Shown piece by piece: positions 11,452 through 20,200 of a stretch of 20,950 nt of DNA. The stretch is from Phallusia fumigata. Its lineage: Eukaryota; Chordata; Ascidiacea; Phlebobranchia; Ascidiidae. The position numbers and the translations under genes are program-made. Location of the stretch: NCBI GenBank assembly GCA_008931825.1, contig QXVZ01002406.1, positions 1 through 20,950 of the forward strand, read 5' to 3'. How positions within the stretch are numbered: position 1 is the first letter of the stretch; every line of letters starts with the position of its first letter. The notes under the pieces were generated by a model, which saw only the letters and a list, made by a program, of their open reading frames with translations, did no database searches and was not told the origin of the DNA.

Positions 11452-11497
11452 AGTTTGGCGCATCATGCGCAATAAGTTTGGCGCATCATGCGCAATA
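11452..11497 (+). repeat. Two exact 23-bp tandem units with a GCGCAT/ATGCGC palindrome
   Basis: Two identical 23-base units abut at 11452–11474 and 11475–11497. Each contains GCGCAT-C-ATGCGC, a palindrome around one central base. They end five bases before a TATAAAA motif, so they could be promoter elements of the first 7TM gene. The second 7TM unit has one diverged copy (14595–14617). The motif recalls the NRF1 site but has three extra central bases. Confidence 0.6.
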
Positions 11498-11502
11498 ACC
11501 AG

Positions 11503-11509
11503 TATAAAA
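11503..11509 (+). promoter_or_regulatory. Candidate TATA box of the first 7TM gene
   Basis: TATAAAA directly after the palindromic repeats and about 830 bp before the start codon. If used, a 5'-UTR intron would have to end at the acceptor near 12282. In the second unit the motif is split to tataggaataaaa. Confidence 0.3.
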
Positions 11510-12270
11510 TCACATGGGGGACTAAGTACTACCTGTTAAATTGCAACTTCTGTGAAGCTTGTGTGGCCGCCAAGCTAGTTTTAATTTCGAAATCTTTCGC
11601 TATTTGCCTTCGATCAATGTTTTATTACCTCGAGTGCTTTGTTGTTGGGGCAAAAAAATGAAGTATGGTGCTTTATTGATCACGTGTAGTGTCCGATAAA
11701 TGAACTGCTGCTGGCGGGTATATTAATGATGCGAATCCATCTCTTGACAATTTCGTCAATGTTGTCTTGACGTCCTACACGGGAAGTGCATTCCATAAAA
11801 GGCCACGAGAGTTCGACAGCGAGTTACCAGTGAGAAGAAGGCGTCTTAAATGAAATAGCGAAACGTCTCTCACCTTGTGACAGTTGCGGAAAAGTGAAAG
11901 TTGTAAACTTGACCGTGCAGCAGAGCAGGGCATTAGAATTTGAAAACACTCTCTTAACTTTTGCACATAACTTGTCGAAATGTTTTGTTTATTTCTTCCT
12001 ATCAGGATTTTTCACCTCAAGCAAGCTATGTAATTTCAACACAAGAAAAGTCACACAACTGCGGGATCGATCATCGAAACTGTTGATTTTCAGGTTTAGC
12101 GAATCTTGTTGAAGGAAACTGGGGTTTTGTTGCAAACGCAGAGTTGAAGATATGACATAAAAATGTAGTTAAACCACGTGACGTGGTGGTTTCGACTCAG
12201 GGATACCTTTGTTACCAAACCCACCTTTTTGTATGTTTTTGTTATATTACTTAAACTTAAGGCATACATG

Positions 12271-12337
12271 TTTTTCTAACAGGGAATAATTTATGTGTAA
12301 GACTTGATACCTTGGGAATACAAGGAAAACCAGTACA
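12271..12337 (+). promoter_or_regulatory. 5' leader of first 7TM gene with conserved splice acceptor
   Basis: A pyrimidine-rich tract ending in tttttctaacag (AG at 12281–12282) is followed by 55 bases of leader and the start codon. Acceptor and leader are repeated essentially unchanged before the second gene (acceptor AG at 15623–15624). It could be the 3' end of a 5'-UTR intron or a spliced-leader acceptor; tunicates trans-splice many mRNAs. No matching donor was identified. Confidence 0.45.
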
Positions 12338-13222
12338 ATGAACAACACAACGAACGGAAACTGGACTGAATTTCCACTTATTCGACGCCACCAACAAACG
12401 TCATGGCTTGTTTCAGTCGTGCTGATCGGCATATGCGTTCTGCTGTCTTTGTGGGTATGCGTATCAATGCTTTGCTACGGATTTCAACACCGAAAGTTTT
12501 CAAGGAGCAATGCTGGCTTTGTTCTATACTTACTGGCCTCGGCAGCGACAACATCGGGCCTTGCGCTTCTTTGCAGCATCTTGGTCTCCGTCAACATAGG
12601 CTATGTCCCGAGCGAGAGCTACTTATGCAATATTTTGACCAAGTTTTCAGTGGAACTGTTGGTCACATCAAACTCACTGGTGTATCTTTTTCTATGGACA
12701 AAGCAGGCCATGTTTTACCGGAGCCCAGCACATAAACACCTTCAGCATAGATGGATCAAAGTCATAAGTTACACCAGCATTGTCCTCATGGTTCTAGGAC
12801 AACATGCGGCGGGAATAGCCTATAACGTGCTGCACGAGTTTGCCTACACTGAATTTGGTTGTCGTTACATCGGTGAGTACCATCAGTGGCCACACATTGC
12901 TGCTTCGGCAGTTAACGCTATTGGCCAGGTTCTCATGTTGTTTCTTCTCCTATATTCTTTCCATTGCGCGAAACAAGAACATGGGACCAAAGCCGGCAGG
13001 TCCATCGTAAAACGCACAACGGTTACAACTTTCATATGCGTTGTAACGGATGCTGTTGCTGGTATTGCAAACGGTATCTATGTGGCTCCCAGCGATCATT
13101 TTCCATGGACAACATACGGATGCAGTGTCACGGCCAACCTCGTGGCTGTTCTGCTTACATACGAGACATGGAGATGGATTCTTATTTCTCCGTTCGATGG
13201 CAGTACAGAGCAAAGAAATTAG
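12338..13222 (+). CDS. Orphan seven-transmembrane receptor-like protein, copy 1
   Basis: Single-exon ORF of 294 aa. Seven hydrophobic segments at about residues 23–49, 60–85, 95–122, 139–163, 186–210, 224–250 and 261–283. The short N-terminus has NxT glycosylation sequons (residues 2–4, 3–5, 8–10), which suits an outside N-terminus. Cys97 at the start of helix 3 and Cys175 in the second outer loop could form the usual GPCR disulfide. Instead of DRY, helix 3 ends in LWTKQAMFY, and helix 7 lacks NPxxY, so this is not a standard rhodopsin-class receptor and I cannot name its family. It is the tandem partner of the gene at 15680, about 82% identical by hand count. A G-protein-coupled role is inferred from topology only. 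Its position inside a secreted-protein array is notable but proves no interaction. Confidence 0.88.
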   Translation: MNNTTNGNWTEFPLIRRHQQTSWLVSVVLIGICVLLSLWVCVSMLCYGFQHRKFSRSNAGFVLYLLASAATTSGLALLCSILVSVNIGYVPSESYLCNILTKFSVELLVTSNSLVYLFLWTKQAMFYRSPAHKHLQHRWIKVISYTSIVLMVLGQHAAGIAYNVLHEFAYTEFGCRYIGEYHQWPHIAASAVNAIGQVLMLFLLLYSFHCAKQEHGTKAGRSIVKRTTVTTFICVVTDAVAGIANGIYVAPSDHFPWTTYGCSVTANLVAVLLTYETWRWILISPFDGSTEQRN

Positions 13223-13464
13223 CTTTTATGATACCCTTGGTGTCAGCTTCGGTTGAAACACAAAAAAGATAGGACTGTGTACTCACAATATATTCGAATA
13301 TTTCAGAGCGGTAAAGTTGTGTTGCCATACCCACCAATGTGTAGTGTCCGCAAATGCATTTTTATCACGACAAATGAATCTTTTTTATCAAGACGTCTGC
13401 CAAATCAATGTTGTATATTGCTACTGTTAAGAGGTTGTTACCTTCATCTGTGGAGCCGTTTTGA

Positions 13465-13470
13465 AATAAA
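13465..13470 (+). other. Poly(A) signal of the first 7TM gene
   Basis: AATAAA about 240 bases after the stop codon. The matching position in the second unit reads aaatga, so that gene has lost the canonical hexamer here and may use another signal. Confidence 0.5.
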
Positions 13471-13690
13471 CTCAGTGCTTTTGATGTTACGTTGTTTACA
13501 AACCTAATCCAGTTTAACTAAATATAAAAGTGTTTGGTTGTCACACAGGTTGGCATGTCACAAGGGAGAAATCTCTGTCAACTACTTTTTGACTGATTCA
13601 CGAAAATTCGTCATTTAGCTTCTCACACAGGCAGCTGGCCTTTAATCAAAGCAATATATCATATTTGATATAGCCTTTGTAATTTGATTT

Positions 13691-13954
13691 GTGTCTTAAA
13701 CGACAAACCTCAACGGAGAACAACAACGTCATTTTACCGGTTAAGTGACCAAGGTATACTCAACGATATTTTTCACATTTGATGTAACATCGCAAAAAGC
13801 ACGTAGCTAATACATCTCAAGAGGTAATACCATCAACAGCGACGAACCGAAGTCGAAACCGGTTGTGCTCTTTGCCAGGTTCACCTGTTAACACGGGAGC
13901 TGCTATTCAGTACGAAGTAGACAACATGTAAAAGCCCGAACTCGATATGAGGGA
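13691..13954 (+). pseudogene. Broken VWA exon fragment of an LU–CCP–VWA gene
   Basis: The stretch aligns with the copy C intron end and VWA exon around 9030–9290. It keeps the acceptor tttgccag and the coding start GSPVNTGAAIQY, then hits a stop (atgtaa) where intact copies read M-F-K. Homology ends abruptly near 13954, where the upstream part of the second 7TM unit begins. No other exon of the gene is present nearby. It is a dead fragment caught at a duplication breakpoint. Confidence 0.8.
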
Positions 13955-15679
13955 TTGTACAGCAAGGAGAAGGTTGTATTATAATTTGTAGAAATAATTG
14001 TGGCCACATTTTTTTGTAAATCGTAAAAACCTCAAAAATCGTACGAAGAGACAAGTGGCAAACGATTTACAAACGGCTGGCGAGAATGACCAAATATCAA
14101 CACAAACAGAGAGAAAATAATATGTCCTTTACCAGATTTTGGAAAATGAGTCAGAACATACAATATACATCTACTATTGACTGAAGGAAAATGCACAACA
14201 GGAAATTGGAAACATTCACTCACTTTTGCGCGTAACTTTTCGAAATTTAGTTTATTTCTTCTTATCTGCATTTTTGCCCCAAGCAAACTCTCGGACTGAC
14301 ATTTGCAGAACATCCTGACGTTTTAAGTAAAACCGTGCACCAGAAGAGTATGCTATGTAAATTGGAGTCGAGTTATACGTGTCTATTTAATGCATCTTAG
14401 TTACGTTGTATCAGTCGATGGAGTTGTTTAAATCATTGCGCCTGTGTAAGATCAACACATGGAAAAGTCCCATCTTTCAACGTTATCAAGCGCGAAAAAT
14501 CGGAGGTCGCATATTTTTAGAATTTAGTCACACGCGATCGATGAAGGCACACCGTCGTTGTATAGCATTGTATGACGAGTCTGAGAAGGAAATAAGTTTG
14601 GCGCGTCATGCGCAGTAACCAGTATAGGAATAAAATCACACGAGGGACTAAGTACTGCCTGTTAAGTTGCAACTTCTGTGAAGCTTGTGTGGCCGCCAAG
14701 CTGGTTTTAATTTCGAAATCTTTCGCTATTTGCCTTCGATCAATGTTTTATTACCTCGAGTGATTTGTTGTTGGTGCAAAAAAATGAAGTATGGTGCTTT
14801 ATTGATCACGTATAGTAATAAATGAACTGCTGCTGGCGGGTATATTAATGTTGCGAATCCATCATTTGATAATTTCGTCACCGGCGGTTTTACGTCCTAC
14901 ACGGGAAGTGCATTCCATAAAAGGCCATGAGACACGACTGTGTTCGACATTGAGTTAACAATGTGAAGAAGGCGTCTTAAATGAATAGCGAAACGCCTTT
15001 CACCTTGTGACAATTGCTGAAAAGTGAAAGGTATGAACTTGACCGTGAAGCAAAGCAGTGCGTTTGATTGTAACTTGTCGATTTACTTGTGGTCAGTGAC
15101 TGACTGAAATAACGTGCAGAGCAGGGTATTAGAATTTGAAAACACTCACGTAACTTTTGCACGTAACTTTTCGAAATGTTGTGTTTATTTCTTCCTATCA
15201 GGATTTTTCAACACTATTAAAGCAAGCTATTGGTCAGACTTTTGAGTAGAGCTGACATTTTTACTAAAAGTGTGCACCAGAAACGTAATCTATTTAAATT
15301 GAAGTCGATTTATACTAGTCAAGTAAAATGCATCTTGGTCACGTTGTAACAACCTATCAAGTGATCAAAGTATTTCATTTGTGTAATATCAACACAAGAA
15401 AAGTCTCAACTCGGGGATCGATCATCGAAACTGTTGATTTTCCGATTTAGCGAATCTTGTTGAAGGAAACCCACCTTTGTTTTCAACATTTCATAACTGA
15501 CTAAATAGTTTAATCGCCGAAATAAAGGATGAAATATCCTGTAATAATAGCTTTTGTATGTTTTATACATTGTAGTTTTGTATGTTTTTATAATAAACTC
15601 TAGGCACACATGTTTTTCTAACAGGGAATAATTTATGTGTAAGACTTGATACCTTGGGAATACAAGGAAAACCAGTACA
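13955..15679 (+). repeat. Duplicated upstream region of second 7TM gene, with extra partial copy
   Basis: The junction stretch at about 13955–13990 matches 11418–11452, and about 14595–15679 matches 11475–12337 with indels. Inside it, about 14205–14475 is a degenerate additional copy of 15135–15405; the corresponding part of unit 1 (about 11940–12060) has lost some 160 bases. So three generations of the same upstream sequence are visible. No other gene is seen in this stretch. Confidence 0.7.
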
Positions 15680-16564
15680 ATGAACAACACGACGAACGGA
15701 AACTTGACTGAATTTCCACTTATTCGACGCCACCAACAAACGTCATGGCTTGTTTCAGTCGTGCTGATCGGCATATGCGTTCTGCTGTCTTTGTGGGTTT
15801 GCGTATCAATGCTTTGTTATGGATTTAAGCAACGAAAGTTTTCAAGGAGCAATGCTGGCTTTGTTCTATACCTACTGGCCTCTGTAGCGACAGTATCGGG
15901 CCTTGCGACTCTTTGCAGCAGCTTGGTCTCCGTCAACATAGGCTTTGCCCCGAGCGAGAGCTATTTATGCAATATTTTGACCAAGTGCTCTACAACGCTG
16001 TTATCCACATCAAACTCAATAGTGTATCTTTTTCTATGGACAAAGCAGGCCATGTTTTACCAGAGCCCAGCACTTAAACACCTTCAACATAGATGGATCA
16101 AAGCCATAAGTTACACCAGCATTGTCCTTATGGTTCTAGGACAACATGCTGTCGGAATAGCCTTTAGCGCGCTGAACGAATATGCATACACTGAACACGG
16201 CTGTCATCACGTCGGTGAGTATCACCAATGGCCGATGTTGGCTTCTTCGTCAGTCAACGCTATTGGCCAGGCTCTCATGTTGTTTCTTCTCATATATCCA
16301 TTCCATTGCGCGAACCAGAGGCGTGGAACCAAAGCGGGCATGTCCATCGTAAAACGCACAACCATTACCACTTTCGTATGCATAGTAACAGATGGCTTTG
16401 CTGGTATTGCAAACGGGATTATTGTGCCTTCCAGTAACCATCTCCCATGGACAATATACGGATGCAGTGTCACGGCCAACGTCGTTGCCGTTTTGCTTGC
16501 GTTCGAGACATGGAGATGTATTCTTATTTCTCCGTTCGGTGGCAGTACAGAGCAAAGAAATTGA
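15680..16564 (+). CDS. Orphan seven-transmembrane receptor-like protein, copy 2
   Basis: Single-exon ORF of 294 aa, collinear with the gene at 12338 and without indels. The same seven hydrophobic segments, Cys97 and Cys175, and the LWTKQAMFY end of helix 3 are kept. I count about 54 substitutions. Only five fall in the first 72 residues; the rest are spread from residue 76 on, clustering in the outer loop between helices 4 and 5 (residues 162–190), in the inner loop 211–221 and around helix 6/outer loop 3 (239–255). Leader and start-codon context are nearly identical to copy 1. The intact frame with many conservative changes suggests both genes are functional and have diverged, perhaps in ligand preference. 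Family assignment is open as for copy 1. Confidence 0.88.
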   Translation: MNNTTNGNLTEFPLIRRHQQTSWLVSVVLIGICVLLSLWVCVSMLCYGFKQRKFSRSNAGFVLYLLASVATVSGLATLCSSLVSVNIGFAPSESYLCNILTKCSTTLLSTSNSIVYLFLWTKQAMFYQSPALKHLQHRWIKAISYTSIVLMVLGQHAVGIAFSALNEYAYTEHGCHHVGEYHQWPMLASSSVNAIGQALMLFLLIYPFHCANQRRGTKAGMSIVKRTTITTFVCIVTDGFAGIANGIIVPSSNHLPWTIYGCSVTANVVAVLLAFETWRCILISPFGGSTEQRN

Positions 16565-17139
16565 CCTATTACCACACAAGTGGTGTCAGCTTCGGTGGAA
16601 ACACAAATATCGGTCTTTACACTCACAATATATTAGAATCTTTCAAAGACGTAAAGTTGTGTTACCATACCCGACAAATGGACATTTATGAATCAATGTT
16701 GTATATTGCTACCGTTATGCGGTTATTACTTGAATCTGTGAGACGTCTTAAAATGAACTTAGTGCTTTTACGTTGTTACAAACCAAATACAGTGTAACTT
16801 AATTCAAAAGAGTTTGAGTCTAGGAGGTTGGCATGACAGAAGGAAGAATATAATCTTTGAGAATTACTGTTTGATTAAATGACGAAAATTCGTCATTTAG
16901 TTTGTCACACAGGCAGCTAGCCGTTAAGAAAGCACTGATCTGTGAATACGATATGACCTACAAAGACAAAAAACTTCAAAGGTTTGCAGCAGTAAAAAAA
17001 ACTATGTTTATGCTCATTGTTCCCACCAACACAACCAGTGATTACAAGCAGTGTAACGACGGTTGCTACTGTCACACGTGTAAAGCGTACAAATCTGCCC
17101 GAGAGGCAGGTCCTGCAATAAATACTCGTCTTTGGAGTT
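16565..17139. other. Spacer between second 7TM gene and copy D
   Basis: The first part, to about 16925, is homologous to the 3' flank of the first 7TM gene (13223–13660), including the shared cacacaggcagct motif. The remainder is unique and leads into the promoter of copy D. An 80-codon open frame starting at 16902 has no start ATG at its head and no recognisable domain, and it is not called. Confidence 0.55.
16876..16899. repeat. Perfect 11-bp-arm hairpin after the second 7TM gene
   Basis: taaatgacgaa – aa – ttcgtcattta: perfect 11-bp arms with a 2-base centre. The equivalent place in unit 1 (about 13598–13619) keeps the right arm but has lost part of the left arm. It could be a protein-binding palindrome or a chance hairpin. 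Confidence 0.5.
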
Positions 17140-17146
17140 TATAAAA
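17140..17146 (+). promoter_or_regulatory. TATA box of copy D
   Basis: TATAAAA 62 bases before the conserved start codon at 17208, the same spacing as in copies B and C although the surrounding sequence is unrelated. Confidence 0.6.
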
Positions 17147-17207
17147 CTTGAATCTTAGCACGTCGGTCAGTTGGGTTCTAATCATAGCTATAATGGGAGG
17201 CCAAGGC

Positions 17208-20200
17208 ATGAAGTTCTTGGTTGCTGGTTTACTTCTCGTTTGCGCTGTAGCCAGCGTTTCGGCTCTAACATGCATCACATGCAAAGGTGCTTCAAGTTTG
17301 GAGCAGTGCGACTTGGAAGGAGAACAAGAATGTCAGGATAATCAGGTAAATCAGTTCGCAAACGCACGAACGTTTGCATACCGCTTTATCCTGACGTTAA
17401 TTTTATACCGAGAAAAATCTTCAGTAGATTATTTTTATGTCCATAATGTTGCAGTGCTACTGCAATGATTCATGCGTAAAGCGCCACAGTTAGCTTTGAA
17501 TTGTCGTCCAGTAGACACAAACTCCACCAAAGCTGTTGTGTTTGTAAATGTTGTATCTAACGCTTTTTTGGTGAAACAAAAAAGTGAGAAGTGAGTGAAA
17601 CAAAAGTGCTCAACACGAGATCTTGACGTAAATGCTACTCGGTTGTAATATTTTATTGTTGACACATTGAAAATTGCAGAACTCCTGTGAAACAGAGGTG
17701 AGGAGATACATGGACAAGATCTATGTGACCAAAGGTTGCAAAAATACCCAAGCTTGCAGGAACAATCAATTACAGGTACAATTACAGATCGATACCGGTG
17801 TACAAATTTTGACACCATAAATGCTCAAAAACTATGCCGCTATTTTACATGTACTAGAAGCGCCAAACACATTTCGCCTTTTGACTTTTTACTATTTTCT
17901 GCTGCAGAACAACAGGCCTTCAGGGAAATCAACCCAATGCAATAGAGATCAAGTGAACTCGTTTTGTACTTGTTGCTGTGAGGGCGATTTGTGTAATACT
18001 GGATCTGACGTATGTTCTCCTAACGTAACTGTCCCTACGTCACCACAAGGTTTGTTTGCTGAGTTTCGTAGTGCGGTATACCAATTAACCTTTTCTGGTG
18101 TGTAAAGTAATCCTCCATCTTCCGAAATACGGCAAGTAAGTTTATGATTTTGCACATTGAACGCATGTGTTGAAACTTGTCGCAATAAAAATCTACACAA
18201 AACTTTTCCGGGCAAAAACGTCTGCATGTGTGGAGAGGATATATCGCCCAAATGCATTCTCAAGTTAGGACATAATTTCCGCTAAATTATCTGTTGCAAA
18301 AAATGTTTTTTCCACAGTCGGACATGACAACTGCCAAGCACCACCCACAAGCTTTCCACACGGAAACATCAACTGCGAGAATGGAGTTTGCAGATACCAA
18401 TGCACTGCCCCAACATACGAACTGTGGCCGGCAGGCAGAGATCAGAATGTGTGCGGAGCTGATGGCAACTGGCAACATGACACACCATGTTGCGCACGTA
18501 AGCCTGTAAAGCAGTGATTCTCAAAGTGTGGTCCGTAGTGGTCCGCAAAAAGATGACTTAAACTAGGCACTGGTTTATAAAATCGCCTGTTTTGAGAGCA
18601 TGTTAGAATGGAATTCTGTTTGGTGGTCCTCAGAAAAAAAACGAAGATGAAGTGGTCCTTGGACTAAAGAAAGAATGTGAAGCTAAACCTTACCCATGCA
18701 AAAATTTTCACCACCCACATACAACGTAGCCTTAGTATCTCAATGTTTGTCGGCCCTAAACAGCCTGTCTTTGAACCACCCCTAAAAAGGTTCTAAACAA
18801 ATACAGCGCATTTTGGGTCGACTAAACCAAGAATCGGTAACATTTTGAACGCAGTGCAGCAGTTATGTCAAAAAGTAAACGACTTCGGGTGCCTACATTT
18901 TTGTGTGTCGTAGAGGTTTTGTACCATCCGATTTAAACAATAATCACTACGCAAACAGATATTGTTTATTCTGATACTTTTATTGCAGATTGCAGATACT
19001 TTTAACGCAGACAAACGTAATTACTTTACATTGAACAGAGTTGGAATTCGTAAATCAATTGACGTACCAGAAATAATGGCATGCGTGCCAAGTGTTGCCG
19101 ATCCACGGGCTAAACAAATATAACGCCGGAATTCGTAATGTTACGATTTGTTTGTTTCAGGACCTTGTCCACCCTACTACTTGTACGACTTTGTGACTTT
19201 GTATCACTTCAAAGCCAACAACGCCGCAAACGTCTTTCGAGTTCTCGACGAACTGTCTGAGTAAGTAAGCTTCATGAAGATATGTCAAATTAATCTAGCG
19301 CCAACAGACTTCAATTACTGAATGAAAAGTTACGAAATAACGTCAAAACAGGCTGTGACGCATCTATCCTAGATGCGTCGCATAAGAACATAAAAAGTGA
19401 CGTCAGCAAAGAAATGAACTTTTAAAATCCAAGAGAGTTACCAGCAAACAATGCAATCATAACGATACCGTTTGCTTATCACGCTTCCTGATTTGCAGTT
19501 ATGTTGTTATCGGCGCCGATTCCACATTGGGAGCTGGTCTATCTTATGGTGCCGAACCCCATGTGTCATCAGTCGTTAATTTCAACGAGTATAATTATAA
19601 CGAAACTTTGATGAACCAGCTTTTCGGACAAAGATTGCAACCGTCCTTTGATGGTAAGCATTGACCGGTTTGACGGCAATTTTCGCAAAGCCAAGTTCGA
19701 ATAACTTCTAAGGAAGCAAACTGTTTTATATAAGTGTGTACAAATGTGGTTTTTAACTGATAATCTCGCAAAAAAATATTCATTTCGACCGATTTCCGGA
19801 AAGGTTTCATGAAGTTTACAGTGTATAGTTCAAACAAACATTTTTCACTTTGGGTTTACTTTTGGGAAAATACAAATGGGTTTCTTACTTATTTTCTTGC
19901 AAGAAATCTTTACTTTAACCAAATATTTATTACCTACTGTAGATTTCCGAAAAATTCATAAACTCTGCCGTAAACTTTTTACGAAGTTAACCGTGCAATG
20001 GTTTGGCCCCAATCTATAACTGCAAGTTTAATTTAGGCAAATATCTTAAAGAAGATACATGCCCTAAAGAAGACCCGACTTTGCACAACGCCAATAGCAC
20101 GTCAATGCAACACATGCGGTTTGAAGTCGCGGCCTAAGCTTCATGAGAGTGTGTTTATAATCAGGTACACCAGTCAACACGGGCGCTGCGATTCAGTACG

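Noticed and set aside
11452-11497. CRISPR-like array
   Set aside because: Only two directly abutting 23-bp units without spacers, in a eukaryotic context.
11491-11509. Exact NRF1 binding site
   Set aside because: The palindrome has three additional central bases compared with the GCGCATGCGC core.
16222-16626. 134-codon open frame on the minus strand over the second 7TM gene
   Set aside because: It is antisense to a well-supported coding gene, and the first 7TM gene has no equivalent intact frame.
17193-17207. Alternative start ATG of copy D five codons upstream
   Set aside because: The start at 17208 aligns with the other copies and places the signal peptide at the N-terminus. The longer form is possible but less likely.
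17435-17818. 127-codon open frame on the minus strand
   Set aside because: It overlaps the second exon of copy D in antisense and shows no recognisable motif.
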